Below, piece after piece: positions 16,542 through 25,028 of a DNA stretch of 44,906 nucleotides (positions are counted from its first letter, which is position 1; each line of letters starts with the position of its first letter). The translations under genes and the position numbers were made by a program. This DNA comes from Bacillota bacterium (GTDB lineage: Bacteria > Bacillota_I > Bacilli_A > Erysipelotrichales > Erysipelotrichaceae). Where the stretch lies: contig JAEZBR010000074.1 of assembly GCA_023426935.1 (NCBI GenBank), forward strand, positions 1-44,906. Direction: 5' to 3'. Under the pieces are notes generated by a model that worked only from the letters and a program-made list of their open reading frames with translations, was not told the origin of the DNA and did not search any database.

Positions 16542-17096
16542 TTATGCTTCCTTCTTTCTGATTATAAGCGATGAAATTAAACCGACTAAAGCACATAACG
16601 CAATAACATAAAGGACATCGATTTTTAAGAAACTGACCAAAATAAAGGCTAAAGCCATGATTATATAGGAAATTAAACTTTTAGGACATTGGGTATACAT
16701 CGTCAATAAGGCCTTGAGTATTAAAACTAAAACCCCAATCCTAATTCCGCTGAAGGCATACATCACGACCGGTAAATGTTTAAATTGTTCGATAATAAAC
16801 GATAGAAAATAGATGATGATAAAAGAAGGCATTATTACACCTAACGTCGAGAAGAAAGCACCCCAGAAACCGGCGACATGGTAACCGACAAAAGTTGCCG
16901 AGTTAACCGCAATCGGGCCGGGGGTAGATTCGGCGATGGCGACGATGTCTAAAATATCGTCATCGGTGATCCAATGTTTTTTGGTGACAATTTCTTCCTT
17001 GATTAAAGGAATCATCGCGTAACCTCCGCCGAAGGTGAAGGCTCCGATCTTCAGGAAGACTAGGAATAACTGCGGAATCAGTTCTTTTCGTTTCAT
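16542..17096 (-). CDS. Chromate transporter family protein, half-size (ChrA, first)
   Basis: The partner half-transporter, 184 residues from the ATG at 17096. It has AFTFGGGYAMIPLIKEEI and ESTPGPIAVNSATFVG, the same two family motifs as the second gene, and similar hydrophobic segments. A longer frame opens at a GTG at 17159, but that adds 21 residues without a ribosome site or family similarity; the chosen ATG has only a weak AAGAAG about 13 nt upstream. The two half-proteins probably assemble in antiparallel fashion into one channel. The upstream region is shared with the divergent rapZ promoter. Confidence 0.87.
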   Translation of the reverse strand: MKRKELIPQLFLVFLKIGAFTFGGGYAMIPLIKEEIVTKKHWITDDDILDIVAIAESTPGPIAVNSATFVGYHVAGFWGAFFSTLGVIMPSFIIIYFLSFIIEQFKHLPVVMYAFSGIRIGVLVLILKALLTMYTQCPKSLISYIIMALAFILVSFLKIDVLYVIALCALVGLISSLIIRKKEA

Positions 17097-17147
17097 GTTA
17101 ATAATAATACTTCTTATTAACCGCGGAAGAAAGGGGAAGGGTTTATC

Positions 17148-17177
17148 TTGGTGATACACCCAAGTCCGTGGTAAGAT
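17148..17177 (+). promoter_or_regulatory. Probable rapZ-yvcK-whiA promoter
   Basis: TTGGTG (17148-17153) and TAAGAT (17172-17177) are 18 nt apart, just before the AGCGAGG ribosome site. Confidence 0.45.
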
Positions 17178-17195
17178 TATAGCGAGGTGATGAAG

Positions 17196-18053
17196 ATGGT
17201 AACTAGATTAATAATGGTCACCGGAATGTCCGGGGCCGGTAAGTCAACCGCAATGAGTATCTTGGAAGATCTTGGCTATCATTGTATCGACCAGTTTCCG
17301 GCTGAATTAGTTAAACCTTTAATCGAAATTTTAAAAGACAAGAATCGGGAAAGATATTCCGAGTTGGCTTTATCGACCACCCTGGATGAATTTCCCAAGA
17401 TTATTGAACAGCTGAAATCGCAAAAGATACCGTATGAAGTACTCTTTTTAGTGGCTGGAGAGAAGCAGATTCTTACTAGATATAAATTCACTAGGCATTT
17501 ACATCCTTTGATTGCATCCGGTCAGGCGAAGACCTTAGCTAGCGCAATCAAAAAAGAAAGAGTCATGTATGAGAAATTGGCTCAAGACGATACGGCAGTA
17601 TATCTGAACACCGATAATCTTACTTACCAGGATCTGAAGAAACGTTTAGACCAAGAATATACTTTAAATATCAAGAATGATTTTTCAATAACATTCGAAG
17701 CGTTCGGTTATAAATTCGGTATTCCGCAGGATGCGGATTTTATTCTCGATGTCCGTCCTTTACCGAATCCTTATTGGGTACCGGAACTTAGGAATCAAAC
17801 CGGTAATGATGAGCCGGTATATCGGTATGTTATCGATAATCAACGTTCAAAAACCTATTTAAAACGGTTAGTAAGTTATTTAGATGAAGTATTCAGATTA
17901 TATGCGAAAGAAGGGCGGAATCATCTGATCGTGGCGATTGGCTGTACCGGCGGTCAACATCGTTCGGTTTCCGTCGCTAATTATCTTTATAAGCACTATG
18001 TGGATAAGTATCATTGTTTTAAAGAATTGCGTGATGAAGGTAAAAGAAAATGA
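17196..18053 (+). CDS. rapZ: RapZ/YvcJ family nucleotide-binding protein
   Basis: A 285-residue cytoplasmic protein of the RapZ/YvcJ family. Walker A GMSGAGKST lies near residues 9-17; the C-terminal half has DVRPLPNPYW and the strongly conserved IGCTGGQHRSV. E. coli RapZ is an RNA adapter controlling glmS through small RNAs; in Bacillus YvcJ hydrolyses nucleotides and affects competence. GAGG is 8 nt before the ATG at 17196; GTG and ATG codons at 17187 and 17190 are too close to the ribosome site. The stop overlaps yvcK as ATGA, giving the classic rapZ-yvcK-whiA order of Bacillota. Confidence 0.95.
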   Translation: MVTRLIMVTGMSGAGKSTAMSILEDLGYHCIDQFPAELVKPLIEILKDKNRERYSELALSTTLDEFPKIIEQLKSQKIPYEVLFLVAGEKQILTRYKFTRHLHPLIASGQAKTLASAIKKERVMYEKLAQDDTAVYLNTDNLTYQDLKKRLDQEYTLNIKNDFSITFEAFGYKFGIPQDADFILDVRPLPNPYWVPELRNQTGNDEPVYRYVIDNQRSKTYLKRLVSYLDEVFRLYAKEGRNHLIVAIGCTGGQHRSVSVANYLYKHYVDKYHCFKELRDEGKRK

Positions 18054-18994
18054 GAAAGAAAAATGTGGTGGTTATGGGGGGCGGTCATGGACAGGCGGCC
18101 GTTTTAAGAGGCCTTAAACTATGCGATGACATTAATCTGACGGCGATTGTGACGGTTGCGGATGACGGAGGTTCGACCGGCAGACTAAGGAAAGAATTTC
18201 ATATACCGGCGATGGGAGATATTAGAGGGGTAATGATTGCTCTGGCTGACGAAGAAAACCTATTAAGGCAATTGATGGATTATCGCTTCGCGGACGACGA
18301 TGATGAACCCAATAGTTTAGGAGGGCATAATTTAGGAAATATTATTTTGACCGCCTTAACCCAACAGACCGGCAGTTTCATGAAGGCCGTTACCCAAGTA
18401 TCACACGTTTTGAATGTCCACGGCGATATCGTTCCTAGTACTACCGAAGTAATCTCATTATATGCGGTTATGGAGGATGGAACGATTGTTAAAGGGGAAT
18501 CTAATATTCCCCGGGTACGTAATAAAATAACCAAAGTTTACTATGATCACAATGTGAAAGCGACTAAAGCTTCGTTAAAGGCAATCAAAGAAGCTGACTA
18601 TATTATTTATGGAATTGGATCTTTATATACCAGTATTTTACCTAACCTAATCATTAAAGATATTCAAAGAGCAATCAAGAATTCTTCCGCCAAGAAGATT
18701 TATTTCTGTAACTCAATGACCCAATCAGGGGAGACGGAAGATTATAGTGTTGAGGATCATGTGAATGCGATCTTAGATGTAGTGCCGGTCGATACGGTCT
18801 ATTATGCATGCGATAAGATTCCGGAAAAGATCTTGGCCCGTTATCGTAAAGAAGATGCTTACCCGGTCAAGGTCAGTATGAAGAAACATCCTTATGTTTT
18901 AAAACGAAGATCCTTACTTAACTTTGAGAACGGACAGGTTAGACACGATGCGATAAAGTTAAGCAAAATCTTTGAGCAGGAATTAAGTAAATGA
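18050..18994 (+). CDS. yvcK: YvcK/CofD-like gluconeogenesis factor
   Basis: A 314-residue CofD-like protein. It shows GGGHGQAAVLRGLK near the N-terminus, VADDGGSTGRLR, MGDIRG, GHNLGN and YGIGSLYTSILPNL, all typical of YvcK. In Bacillus subtilis YvcK is needed for growth on gluconeogenic carbon sources and for cell shape, and it binds UDP-sugars; it is not a cofactor F420 enzyme there. It overlaps rapZ and whiA by 4 nt on each side (ATGA), so the three are translationally coupled. Confidence 0.95.
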   Translation: MRKKNVVVMGGGHGQAAVLRGLKLCDDINLTAIVTVADDGGSTGRLRKEFHIPAMGDIRGVMIALADEENLLRQLMDYRFADDDDEPNSLGGHNLGNIILTALTQQTGSFMKAVTQVSHVLNVHGDIVPSTTEVISLYAVMEDGTIVKGESNIPRVRNKITKVYYDHNVKATKASLKAIKEADYIIYGIGSLYTSILPNLIIKDIQRAIKNSSAKKIYFCNSMTQSGETEDYSVEDHVNAILDVVPVDTVYYACDKIPEKILARYRKEDAYPVKVSMKKHPYVLKRRSLLNFENGQVRHDAIKLSKIFEQELSK

Positions 18995-19920
18995 TTTCGT
19001 TCGCAGCTAAAGTAAAAGGCGAAGTTATTCGTCAGGAACGTACCGAAGGAGAATATAAGGCAACCTTAGCGGCTTTATTACAGTTTCTCAGTACAATCCA
19101 GATAAATTCCCAAGGGCTCAGTATGATTATTAGAACCGAGAATTCGGAGCTGGCACGCATGATCCTGAGTCTGTTAAAAGATTTCTATCAGGTCAAGACG
19201 GAATTAGCGATGATCCAGAAAGTAAAACTTCGGAAGAATCATATCTATGTGATCAAGGTCTTAGATAAAACAAAAGTAATTTTGAATGATTTAGGAATCT
19301 GGACGGAAGAAGGATTATTGAATCATCCTAAACGTTCTTTAACAAAGAAGACGGAAATGGCTCAAGCCTATTTGGCAGGCTGTTTCTTGGCGGCGGGCAG
19401 TGTCAACGATCCTAAAAAACCGGACTATCATCTGGAAGTTGCGGGGAATGATAAATCCTTAGCCAGTTACATTGTTTCAATTATGAAACAACTCAATATG
19501 CCGGCTAAGATGATTAAGCGTAGGAATCAATATGTGGTTTATCTTAAATCCGCGGATCTGATCAATGATTTCTTGGCACATATCGGTGCCCAAGATGCGG
19601 CGTTCGCTTATGCGGATATTAAGATAAGAAGAGATTACTACAATAGTGTAACCCGCTTAGAAAACTGTGAGACGGCGAATGTGGTCAAGAGTATCGTAGC
19701 CGGGGAAAAACAATTAGACGATATTGAAAAATTAAAGAAGAATAACCGCTTAGAGAAACTAGACCCCAAGTTAAGGGATGTGGCGGAACTAAGGTTGGAA
19801 TATCCCGAAGCTTCCCTAAATGAATTAGCCGATAAATATTATGCCAAGACTGGATATTCACTCAGTAAGTCTGGAATGAAACATCGTCTAAGTAAACTTA
19901 GTTCATTAGCTCAACAATAA
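18991..19920 (+). CDS. whiA: WhiA sporulation/cell-division regulator
   Basis: A 309-residue WhiA. The N-terminal WhiA domain begins FAAKVKGEVIRQE; the central LAGLIDADG-like region is seen as AYLAGCFLAAGSVNDPKKPDYHLEV (about residues 126-150), and the C-terminal helix-turn-helix spans RLEYPEASLNELA to SGMKHRLSKL. WhiA controls division and sporulation genes in actinobacteria and influences division and chromosome organisation in Bacillus. The endonuclease-like part is not catalytic in known members. It starts in the yvcK stop (ATGA). In Bacillus crh follows; here it does not. Confidence 0.96.
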   Translation: MISFAAKVKGEVIRQERTEGEYKATLAALLQFLSTIQINSQGLSMIIRTENSELARMILSLLKDFYQVKTELAMIQKVKLRKNHIYVIKVLDKTKVILNDLGIWTEEGLLNHPKRSLTKKTEMAQAYLAGCFLAAGSVNDPKKPDYHLEVAGNDKSLASYIVSIMKQLNMPAKMIKRRNQYVVYLKSADLINDFLAHIGAQDAAFAYADIKIRRDYYNSVTRLENCETANVVKSIVAGEKQLDDIEKLKKNNRLEKLDPKLRDVAELRLEYPEASLNELADKYYAKTGYSLSKSGMKHRLSKLSSLAQQ

Positions 19921-19964
19921 GTTGACCGTTACGCTATAATAAAACTACGAAAGGTAGGTTTCCG

Positions 19965-20267
19965 ATGAGTAATTTAGGATCGAGTTTACTAAAGATTATT
20001 ACGGCAATCGCATTTGTGGCTGTTATCTGTATTTTTTGGCGCCCGATTCTTTGGGTTGTAGTTATCCTGGTGGTTTTTCTCGCGATCTGGATCGGGGTCG
20101 TGTTATATCGAGCAAATAAAATAAAAAAGGAAATGGATAAAGATCCCGAAGCTTATTTTGATCAACAGCGCGTACAGCAGGAAAAGGATGCTTCCAAAGA
20201 TGTGATCGATGTGGAATATACTGAAAAAGAAGTAGTCCCAGAGAAGGAAAAAACCAATGTCCACTAA
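19965..20267 (+). CDS. Small membrane protein of unknown function
   Basis: A 100-residue protein with two close hydrophobic segments (about residues 10-27 and 28-48), then a charged cytoplasmic tail rich in Lys, Glu and Asp. The tail has DVIDVEYTEKE, a pattern I have seen in small Bacillota membrane proteins but cannot tie to a function. AAAGG lies about 10 nt before the ATG, and a TATAAT at 19935-19940 may mark a promoter with a poor -35. The end overlaps the next gene by 11 nt, so both are probably translated together. Confidence 0.75.
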   Translation: MSNLGSSLLKIITAIAFVAVICIFWRPILWVVVILVVFLAIWIGVVLYRANKIKKEMDKDPEAYFDQQRVQQEKDASKDVIDVEYTEKEVVPEKEKTNVH

Positions 20268-21174
20268 CGACCCTTCCTGTTGTCCCTGTCACAATTATCA
20301 TGAATTGAAGGATGAAGACATTCCCTTACTGAAGAAATATTTGGATTTGGCTCAGTATGAAGAAAGTAATCATAACTTAGTTAACCTGATCATGTGGCGG
20401 GATTATTTTCCGTTATGGATTAATCCGCAGGAACATTATCTGTCCTTAATCGGCAAACACTTAAATAAATGGTTCATGTATATGCCACTGTGTGAACCGG
20501 GATATTTCGAAGAAGCGGTAGTCAAAACCGAAGAATGTTTCCGGAGTACAAATACGCCTTTCATGATGTCCTGTTATACCGAACAGAATGCCTTAAGAGC
20601 GCTTAAAGCGATTCCCGAGTTAGAAATGATCGAAGATCGTGACGGGTTCGATTATGTCTATGAGACCGAAAAAATGCGAACCTTTGCCGGTAAGAAATTA
20701 CAGAAGAAAAGAAATCACCTTAATGCGTTCTATAAAGAGAATGAAGGTCATTGGGTCTATGAGGATATTACGAAAGATAATATTCCGGAAGTCAAAGAAT
20801 TCTTGGCAAATTGGCGGCTTGATGATCCGGATGAATTTTTGAAGGAAGAGAAAAAAGGTATCAACGAAGTATTTAGACTTTGGGAGGTTCTTCCCTGTAA
20901 GGGTGGTTTAATTCGAATTGATGGAAAGATCGTTGCCTTTGAGATTGGTTCGCGCACTTCCATCAGAATGGGACAGTCGAATATTGAAAAAGCGGATCCG
21001 AATGTTCGGGGTGCTTATCAGGCAATTCTCAAGGAATTTATTGAAAGACACTTTAAAGATTTACCTTATCTTAACCGGGAAGACGATATGGGCTTAGAAA
21101 GTTTAAGACATGCCAAGGAAGCATTAGCCCCTTGTTTCATGATTAAAAAATATCGGTTGGAGATCAAAAAATGA
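20257..21174 (+). CDS. DUF2156 (phosphatidylglycerol lysyltransferase C-terminal-like) protein
   Basis: A 305-residue cytoplasmic protein resembling the soluble GNAT-fold part of MprF-type enzymes, without their membrane half. It has the family features: the N-terminal FPLWINPQEHYLSL block, the middle RKKNH-like stretch KLQKKRNHLNAF, and the C-terminal PYLNREDDMGLESLRHAK. MprF domains transfer an aminoacyl group from tRNA to phosphatidylglycerol; stand-alone members are mostly uncharacterised and might act on other acceptors. It starts inside the end of the small membrane protein gene and ends in an ATGA overlap with the acetyltransferase. Confidence 0.85.
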   Translation: MSTNDPSCCPCHNYHELKDEDIPLLKKYLDLAQYEESNHNLVNLIMWRDYFPLWINPQEHYLSLIGKHLNKWFMYMPLCEPGYFEEAVVKTEECFRSTNTPFMMSCYTEQNALRALKAIPELEMIEDRDGFDYVYETEKMRTFAGKKLQKKRNHLNAFYKENEGHWVYEDITKDNIPEVKEFLANWRLDDPDEFLKEEKKGINEVFRLWEVLPCKGGLIRIDGKIVAFEIGSRTSIRMGQSNIEKADPNVRGAYQAILKEFIERHFKDLPYLNREDDMGLESLRHAKEALAPCFMIKKYRLEIKK

Positions 21175-22076
21175 TTCGTAAAGCGGTAAGTAAAGACAAG
21201 AAAGAAATATATCAGATCTGGAAGATCTGTTTTGCCAATGACGATGACGGATATACTGATTATTATTTCCAGAACGAGTTTGTTCCTGAGAACACCTGGA
21301 TCTATACGATCGGAGAAAAAATTGTGTCCATTCTGGATTTAAGACCGCACATTCTAAGCTTAGGAAATAAACGGATCGGGACCTATTTTATCGTCGGCGT
21401 GGCAACCTTACCGAATTATCGGCATAAAGGTTATATGAAAGAATTGATGAAGGCAGCTTTGGAATATGCGGATCGTAGGGTTCTAGTGACCTTGATTCAG
21501 GAATATGATCAGGGGTTATATGAACCGTTCGGATTTATTCCGACCTATGATATTAAGCAGTATGAATTTAAGGGAAAAGAATTTCCCAAATACGGACATT
21601 TGAATGTGGTCGAGATGACCGATAAGGAAGCTTTGACGAAGCTTTATTATCGCTTCATGAGTAATTTTCAGGGCTATTTTGTGCCTGGAAAAAAGCACTT
21701 CGAAAGTTTAGAAAAGCAATTGACTTACGAGCGGGGACATTTATTCAGTTACTATCACCGCGAACAATTACATGGTTATTATGTCGGTTATCTGGAAGGC
21801 AGCGAATTAAGGATTACGGAGATAATGTACGATGATGGGGAAGCCCTCGCAAGAATGTTAGCACATGCCAGCTCATTAGCGCTGAATATTAAATTAAAGG
21901 TGCCTAAGCTAGAGAAGTTGGAGATATTATTACCTAACGCCAAAATCACCACGAAGAATGAAACCTTAGTCAGAATAAACGACATGGCTTTATTCAAGCG
22001 GTGTTACAATTTAGAGAATAAATCAGTCGATTCATTATGGCAGGAGAAACCATTATATCTGCCAGATGAGGCTTAA
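21171..22076 (+). CDS. Eis-like GNAT N-acetyltransferase
   Basis: A 301-residue GNAT protein of the Eis-like group. The N-terminal GNAT domain has VGVATLPNYRHKGYMKELM (about residues 75-95) with the acetyl-CoA loop pattern RHKGYM, then LYEPFGFIPTYD. The rest (about 150-301) matches the second GNAT-like and sterol-carrier-like half found in Eis-type proteins. Eis enzymes acetylate amines such as aminoglycosides or protein lysines; the substrate here is unknown. It overlaps the DUF2156 gene by 4 nt, and pairing of these two families is common in Bacillota. Confidence 0.85.
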   Translation: MIRKAVSKDKKEIYQIWKICFANDDDGYTDYYFQNEFVPENTWIYTIGEKIVSILDLRPHILSLGNKRIGTYFIVGVATLPNYRHKGYMKELMKAALEYADRRVLVTLIQEYDQGLYEPFGFIPTYDIKQYEFKGKEFPKYGHLNVVEMTDKEALTKLYYRFMSNFQGYFVPGKKHFESLEKQLTYERGHLFSYYHREQLHGYYVGYLEGSELRITEIMYDDGEALARMLAHASSLALNIKLKVPKLEKLEILLPNAKITTKNETLVRINDMALFKRCYNLENKSVDSLWQEKPLYLPDEA

Positions 22077-22102
22077 CTGTTTAATAGATTTATGGGGGAT
22101 AT

Positions 22103-23515
22103 ATGAGCAGAAAGAAAAACAATGGCGAGAATGTTTCTAACCGTCAATGGTTAAGACGGCAGAATTATCCTTACATTTTAATTTGGGTTCTTTATTATGC
22201 CTGGGTGATTGTTTTTGCGACATTTTGGACGGCGATTCCCGGAAGTAATTCCGTATTGAATACTTCCATGCGTTCGATAATGCATGCAACGAATTTGATT
22301 TCTTCAGCCATCTTTGTGTTGGTTCTTAGAAAACAATGGTATGTAATAAGTGCGCGAATAGGTTCGATTCTGGTTGTTTGCGGCTTTTTTGGTTTCTATC
22401 TGATATCGTCAATGCCCTTAAAAATAATCATGGCATTGGTTACTTCAACCGGACTAGGTTTAGTGAATGCCAGTATTATAATTCCTTTTGTTTTTGTTCT
22501 GAATAATACCGAAAAATTCTATGCTGTCGTCGGAAGTAATTTTATGATTGGAGTTCTATTATTGTTGCTAAGGATTCTTTCTAAAACCGGAGAAGTTTTA
22601 GCGGAAGTTATTTTAGCGTTTGCCTTATTGATTATTAGTTTAAGTTTTCTATGGTGGTTTAAGAAGAATGCTTTATATCACGAAATAGAGGTTATACCCC
22701 CCAATAAGAAAGTTCCCACTGGGGCTTGGTTAATATTAAGTTTTAGTTGTCTTTTTGCAATATTTGGCAAAGGAGTAGGTACCGGACTACTTGATTTAGT
22801 CGGCAACAGTAATTCGGAATTAACTTATCTTTACTATGCGATAGGGATTATCATAGGGAGTATTGTTTACTATCTGATCTACCGTTATTTCGCGCAAAGT
22901 ACGAGTATAATCTGGAACTTAGCGTTTGCGACTTTAGCCGTATCCTTATTAATCAATAATCTCTTAAGTGACAGCCTATATTCGCCCATATTGTTCGGTC
23001 TAATGTTCGGCATCAGCACCAGCTTTGGCATGATTAATATGTATTATTTACTAGGCGTGATTAGTAAAAAATATCAGAGCATGCTTTATCTGAGGCTTTC
23101 AATTTTATTGATCGGAGCTTTAAGCGGCGTTTCCGGGGTAATTATCGGAAATGCGATAACCGGATACCAAGAATCGATGGTAATGTGGGCAATCTTAGTT
23201 ACCGGAATTATCGTTATCGTAATTCTCGCTTTGTCTCCATTTTTGGCAACTTTGCATTACGGAGCCGATTGGATTGATGATGCCGGATTAAAAGAGATTA
23301 ATGCGGCCAAATCGACTTTATTAGAAGGCTATGATTTTTCACCACGGGAAAAAGAGGTCTGTGCCCTTTTGTTGCAGGGCTATACTTTAAGACAAATTTC
23401 CGGAATCTTAAAACTGGGATATCCGACAGTTAATACCTACTATACTTCCGTTTACCGAAAGCTTAATATCAACTCCCGTTCTGAATTATATCAGCGATTT
23501 TCTTCGCCTCATTAG
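22103..23515 (+). CDS. Membrane-bound LuxR-type regulator with about twelve membrane segments
   Basis: A 470-residue protein. Residues about 25-390 hold roughly twelve hydrophobic segments with an MFS-like rhythm. The last about 65 residues are a LuxR/GerE helix-turn-helix: FSPREKEVCALLLQGYTLRQIS, then GYPTVNTYYTSVYRKLNI. It therefore looks like a one-component sensor that binds or transports a ligand in the membrane and regulates DNA from there. Such proteins are abundant in Eggerthella-type actinobacteria and less usual in Bacillota. GGGGGATAT precedes the ATG. Its target may be the lipoprotein and ABC genes just downstream, but this is inference only. Confidence 0.85.
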   Translation: MSRKKNNGENVSNRQWLRRQNYPYILIWVLYYAWVIVFATFWTAIPGSNSVLNTSMRSIMHATNLISSAIFVLVLRKQWYVISARIGSILVVCGFFGFYLISSMPLKIIMALVTSTGLGLVNASIIIPFVFVLNNTEKFYAVVGSNFMIGVLLLLLRILSKTGEVLAEVILAFALLIISLSFLWWFKKNALYHEIEVIPPNKKVPTGAWLILSFSCLFAIFGKGVGTGLLDLVGNSNSELTYLYYAIGIIIGSIVYYLIYRYFAQSTSIIWNLAFATLAVSLLINNLLSDSLYSPILFGLMFGISTSFGMINMYYLLGVISKKYQSMLYLRLSILLIGALSGVSGVIIGNAITGYQESMVMWAILVTGIIVIVILALSPFLATLHYGADWIDDAGLKEINAAKSTLLEGYDFSPREKEVCALLLQGYTLRQISGILKLGYPTVNTYYTSVYRKLNINSRSELYQRFSSPH

Positions 23516-23576
23516 AACTAATGAATACTTTCAAGCGACCTTGTTTATTACACTGACCATAAAGGAGGATATCTTT

Positions 23577-24056
23577 ATGAATCAGAAATTAGTGAGGAGC
23601 ATAATCGGAGTAATATTTATTTGTGTTCTAGTAACCGGATGTGGGAAATCGGCTTCAGAAAAAATGGCTGAAGAGATCATTGAGAAACAAACCGGAACCG
23701 ATGTCGATATTGAAGGTGAAAAGGTTACTATCGAAACGGAGGAAGGCGGTAAGATTGTTTATGGTGGGACTAATTGGCCGGAAAGTGAATTGGGAAAACG
23801 AATCCCGACCTTGAAGGGTGAAATCGTATCGTTGGTCGAAAGCGAAGGATATGTAGGGATTGCGTTGGAGAATGTTTCCCAAACCGATATTGATGCCTAC
23901 ATTAACAAACTGAAAACAGAATTCCCAACCGATTTTACCCAATCAACCGCAGAAAATGAGCGTGGTTGTTATGGGGCTGACGATAAAGGATACTATGTCA
24001 GTCTAACCTATTCTGATGGTTCGGTTTATCTGTCATTAACTAAAGATTCGGAATAA
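23577..24056 (+). CDS. Small lipoprotein, DUF6591-like
   Basis: A 159-residue lipoprotein. The signal peptide ends in lipobox VTGC (Cys22). The mature part begins with an amphipathic stretch (EKMAEEIIEKQTG), then a short VDIEGEKVTIETEEGG block and NWPESELGKRIP, a layout seen in DUF6591-type lipoproteins of Bacillota. Function unknown. The frame is open further upstream, but GGAGG lies 8 nt before the ATG at 23577. The gene has a strong terminator and lies between the LuxR regulator and an ABC exporter. Confidence 0.82.
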   Translation: MNQKLVRSIIGVIFICVLVTGCGKSASEKMAEEIIEKQTGTDVDIEGEKVTIETEEGGKIVYGGTNWPESELGKRIPTLKGEIVSLVESEGYVGIALENVSQTDIDAYINKLKTEFPTDFTQSTAENERGCYGADDKGYYVSLTYSDGSVYLSLTKDSE

Positions 24057-24069
24057 TTATTCGTAACTT

Positions 24070-24102
24070 AACTTGGATTAATAATAACAATCCAAGTTTT
24101 TT
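24070..24102 (+). terminator. Terminator after the lipoprotein gene
   Basis: AACTTGGATT (24070-24079) pairs perfectly with AATCCAAGTT (24089-24098) and runs into TTTTT. Confidence 0.93.
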
Positions 24103-24103
24103 A

Positions 24104-24131
24104 TTGACGCCCTAAAAAAATAAATTATAAA
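24104..24131 (+). promoter_or_regulatory. Promoter of the ABC-2 exporter operon
   Basis: TTGACG (24104-24109) and TATAAA (24126-24131) are 16 nt apart, directly after the terminator, and lead to the AAAGGG ribosome site of the ATPase gene. Confidence 0.65.
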
Positions 24132-24151
24132 ATAATAAAGGGTGATTGAGG

Positions 24152-25027
24152 ATGGATGTAATCAATACCGAAAAGTTGACCAAATATTATGGAAAAACCA
24201 AAGGAATCGAGAACCTATCTTTACAGGTACAGGCGGGTGAAATATTTGGTTTTGTCGGGCCAAACGGTTCCGGAAAGTCAACAACGATTCGAACTTTATT
24301 AGCTTTAATCCATAAGACCAGCGGCAGCGCAACAATCTTTGGGTTAGATACGGAAAAGGATAATACCGCAATTTTAAAACGGGTAGGATATCTTCCCAGT
24401 GAAGTATTTTATTATGATCGAATGAGTGCTAAAGAATTATTAAACTACTCGGCTTCTTTTTATTCTCAGGACTGTTCACCACGCATTAAAGAATTGGCAC
24501 AGATTTTAGATGTCAATCTTAATCAAAAGATTGAAAATATGAGTTTAGGCAATAAAAAGAAAGTCGGAATTATTCAAGGTTTACTGCATCGTCCGGAATT
24601 GATAATTCTCGATGAACCAACCAGTGGCCTAGATCCTTTAATGCAGAAAGCCTTCTTTGATTTAATTCGCGAAGAAAATAAAAATGGGGCAACCATCTTC
24701 TTTTCATCGCATATCTTAAGTGAAGTTCAGCGTTTATGTGATCGGGTCGCTATCATTAAAGACGGCAGTATCGTTAAGATTCAGAAGATGGAAGAGTTAA
24801 AACACAACCAGGTCAAGAAGGTCGCTCTGATTATTAATGAAGGTAGGTTCAATAAGGAACTTGCCGGTATCACTGATTATCAGGAAAAAGGAAACGAGGT
24901 AAGTTTCTTGTATCAGGGGGATTTAAATAATTTAGTAAAGAAATTAAACGAACTGAAATTGATGAATCTGGAGATCAGTGAACCAACCCTTGAAGAAGTC
25001 TTCCTTCACTATTACGATAAGGATTAG
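24152..25027 (+). CDS. ABC-2 exporter ATPase
   Basis: A 292-residue ABC ATPase of the drug/natamycin-exporter type. It has Walker A GPNGSGKST, a slightly unusual signature MSLGNKKKVGI in place of LSGGQ, Walker B LIILDEPTSGLD and the H-loop FFSSHILSE; a C-terminal domain of about 80 residues follows. A TTG at 24146 could start the frame, but the ATG at 24152 fits AAGGG with 9 nt spacing. It powers the two permeases that follow, the first starting 1 nt after its stop. Substrate unknown: antibiotic self-protection or lipid/peptide export are usual roles. Confidence 0.92.
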   Translation: MDVINTEKLTKYYGKTKGIENLSLQVQAGEIFGFVGPNGSGKSTTIRTLLALIHKTSGSATIFGLDTEKDNTAILKRVGYLPSEVFYYDRMSAKELLNYSASFYSQDCSPRIKELAQILDVNLNQKIENMSLGNKKKVGIIQGLLHRPELIILDEPTSGLDPLMQKAFFDLIREENKNGATIFFSSHILSEVQRLCDRVAIIKDGSIVKIQKMEELKHNQVKKVALIINEGRFNKELAGITDYQEKGNEVSFLYQGDLNNLVKKLNELKLMNLEISEPTLEEVFLHYYDKD

Positions 25028-25028
25028 T

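Noticed and set aside
15978..17096. Evidence for a chromate-resistance island
   Set aside because: Only the two family-level half-transporters are present, with no chrB or other resistance genes; substrate left open.
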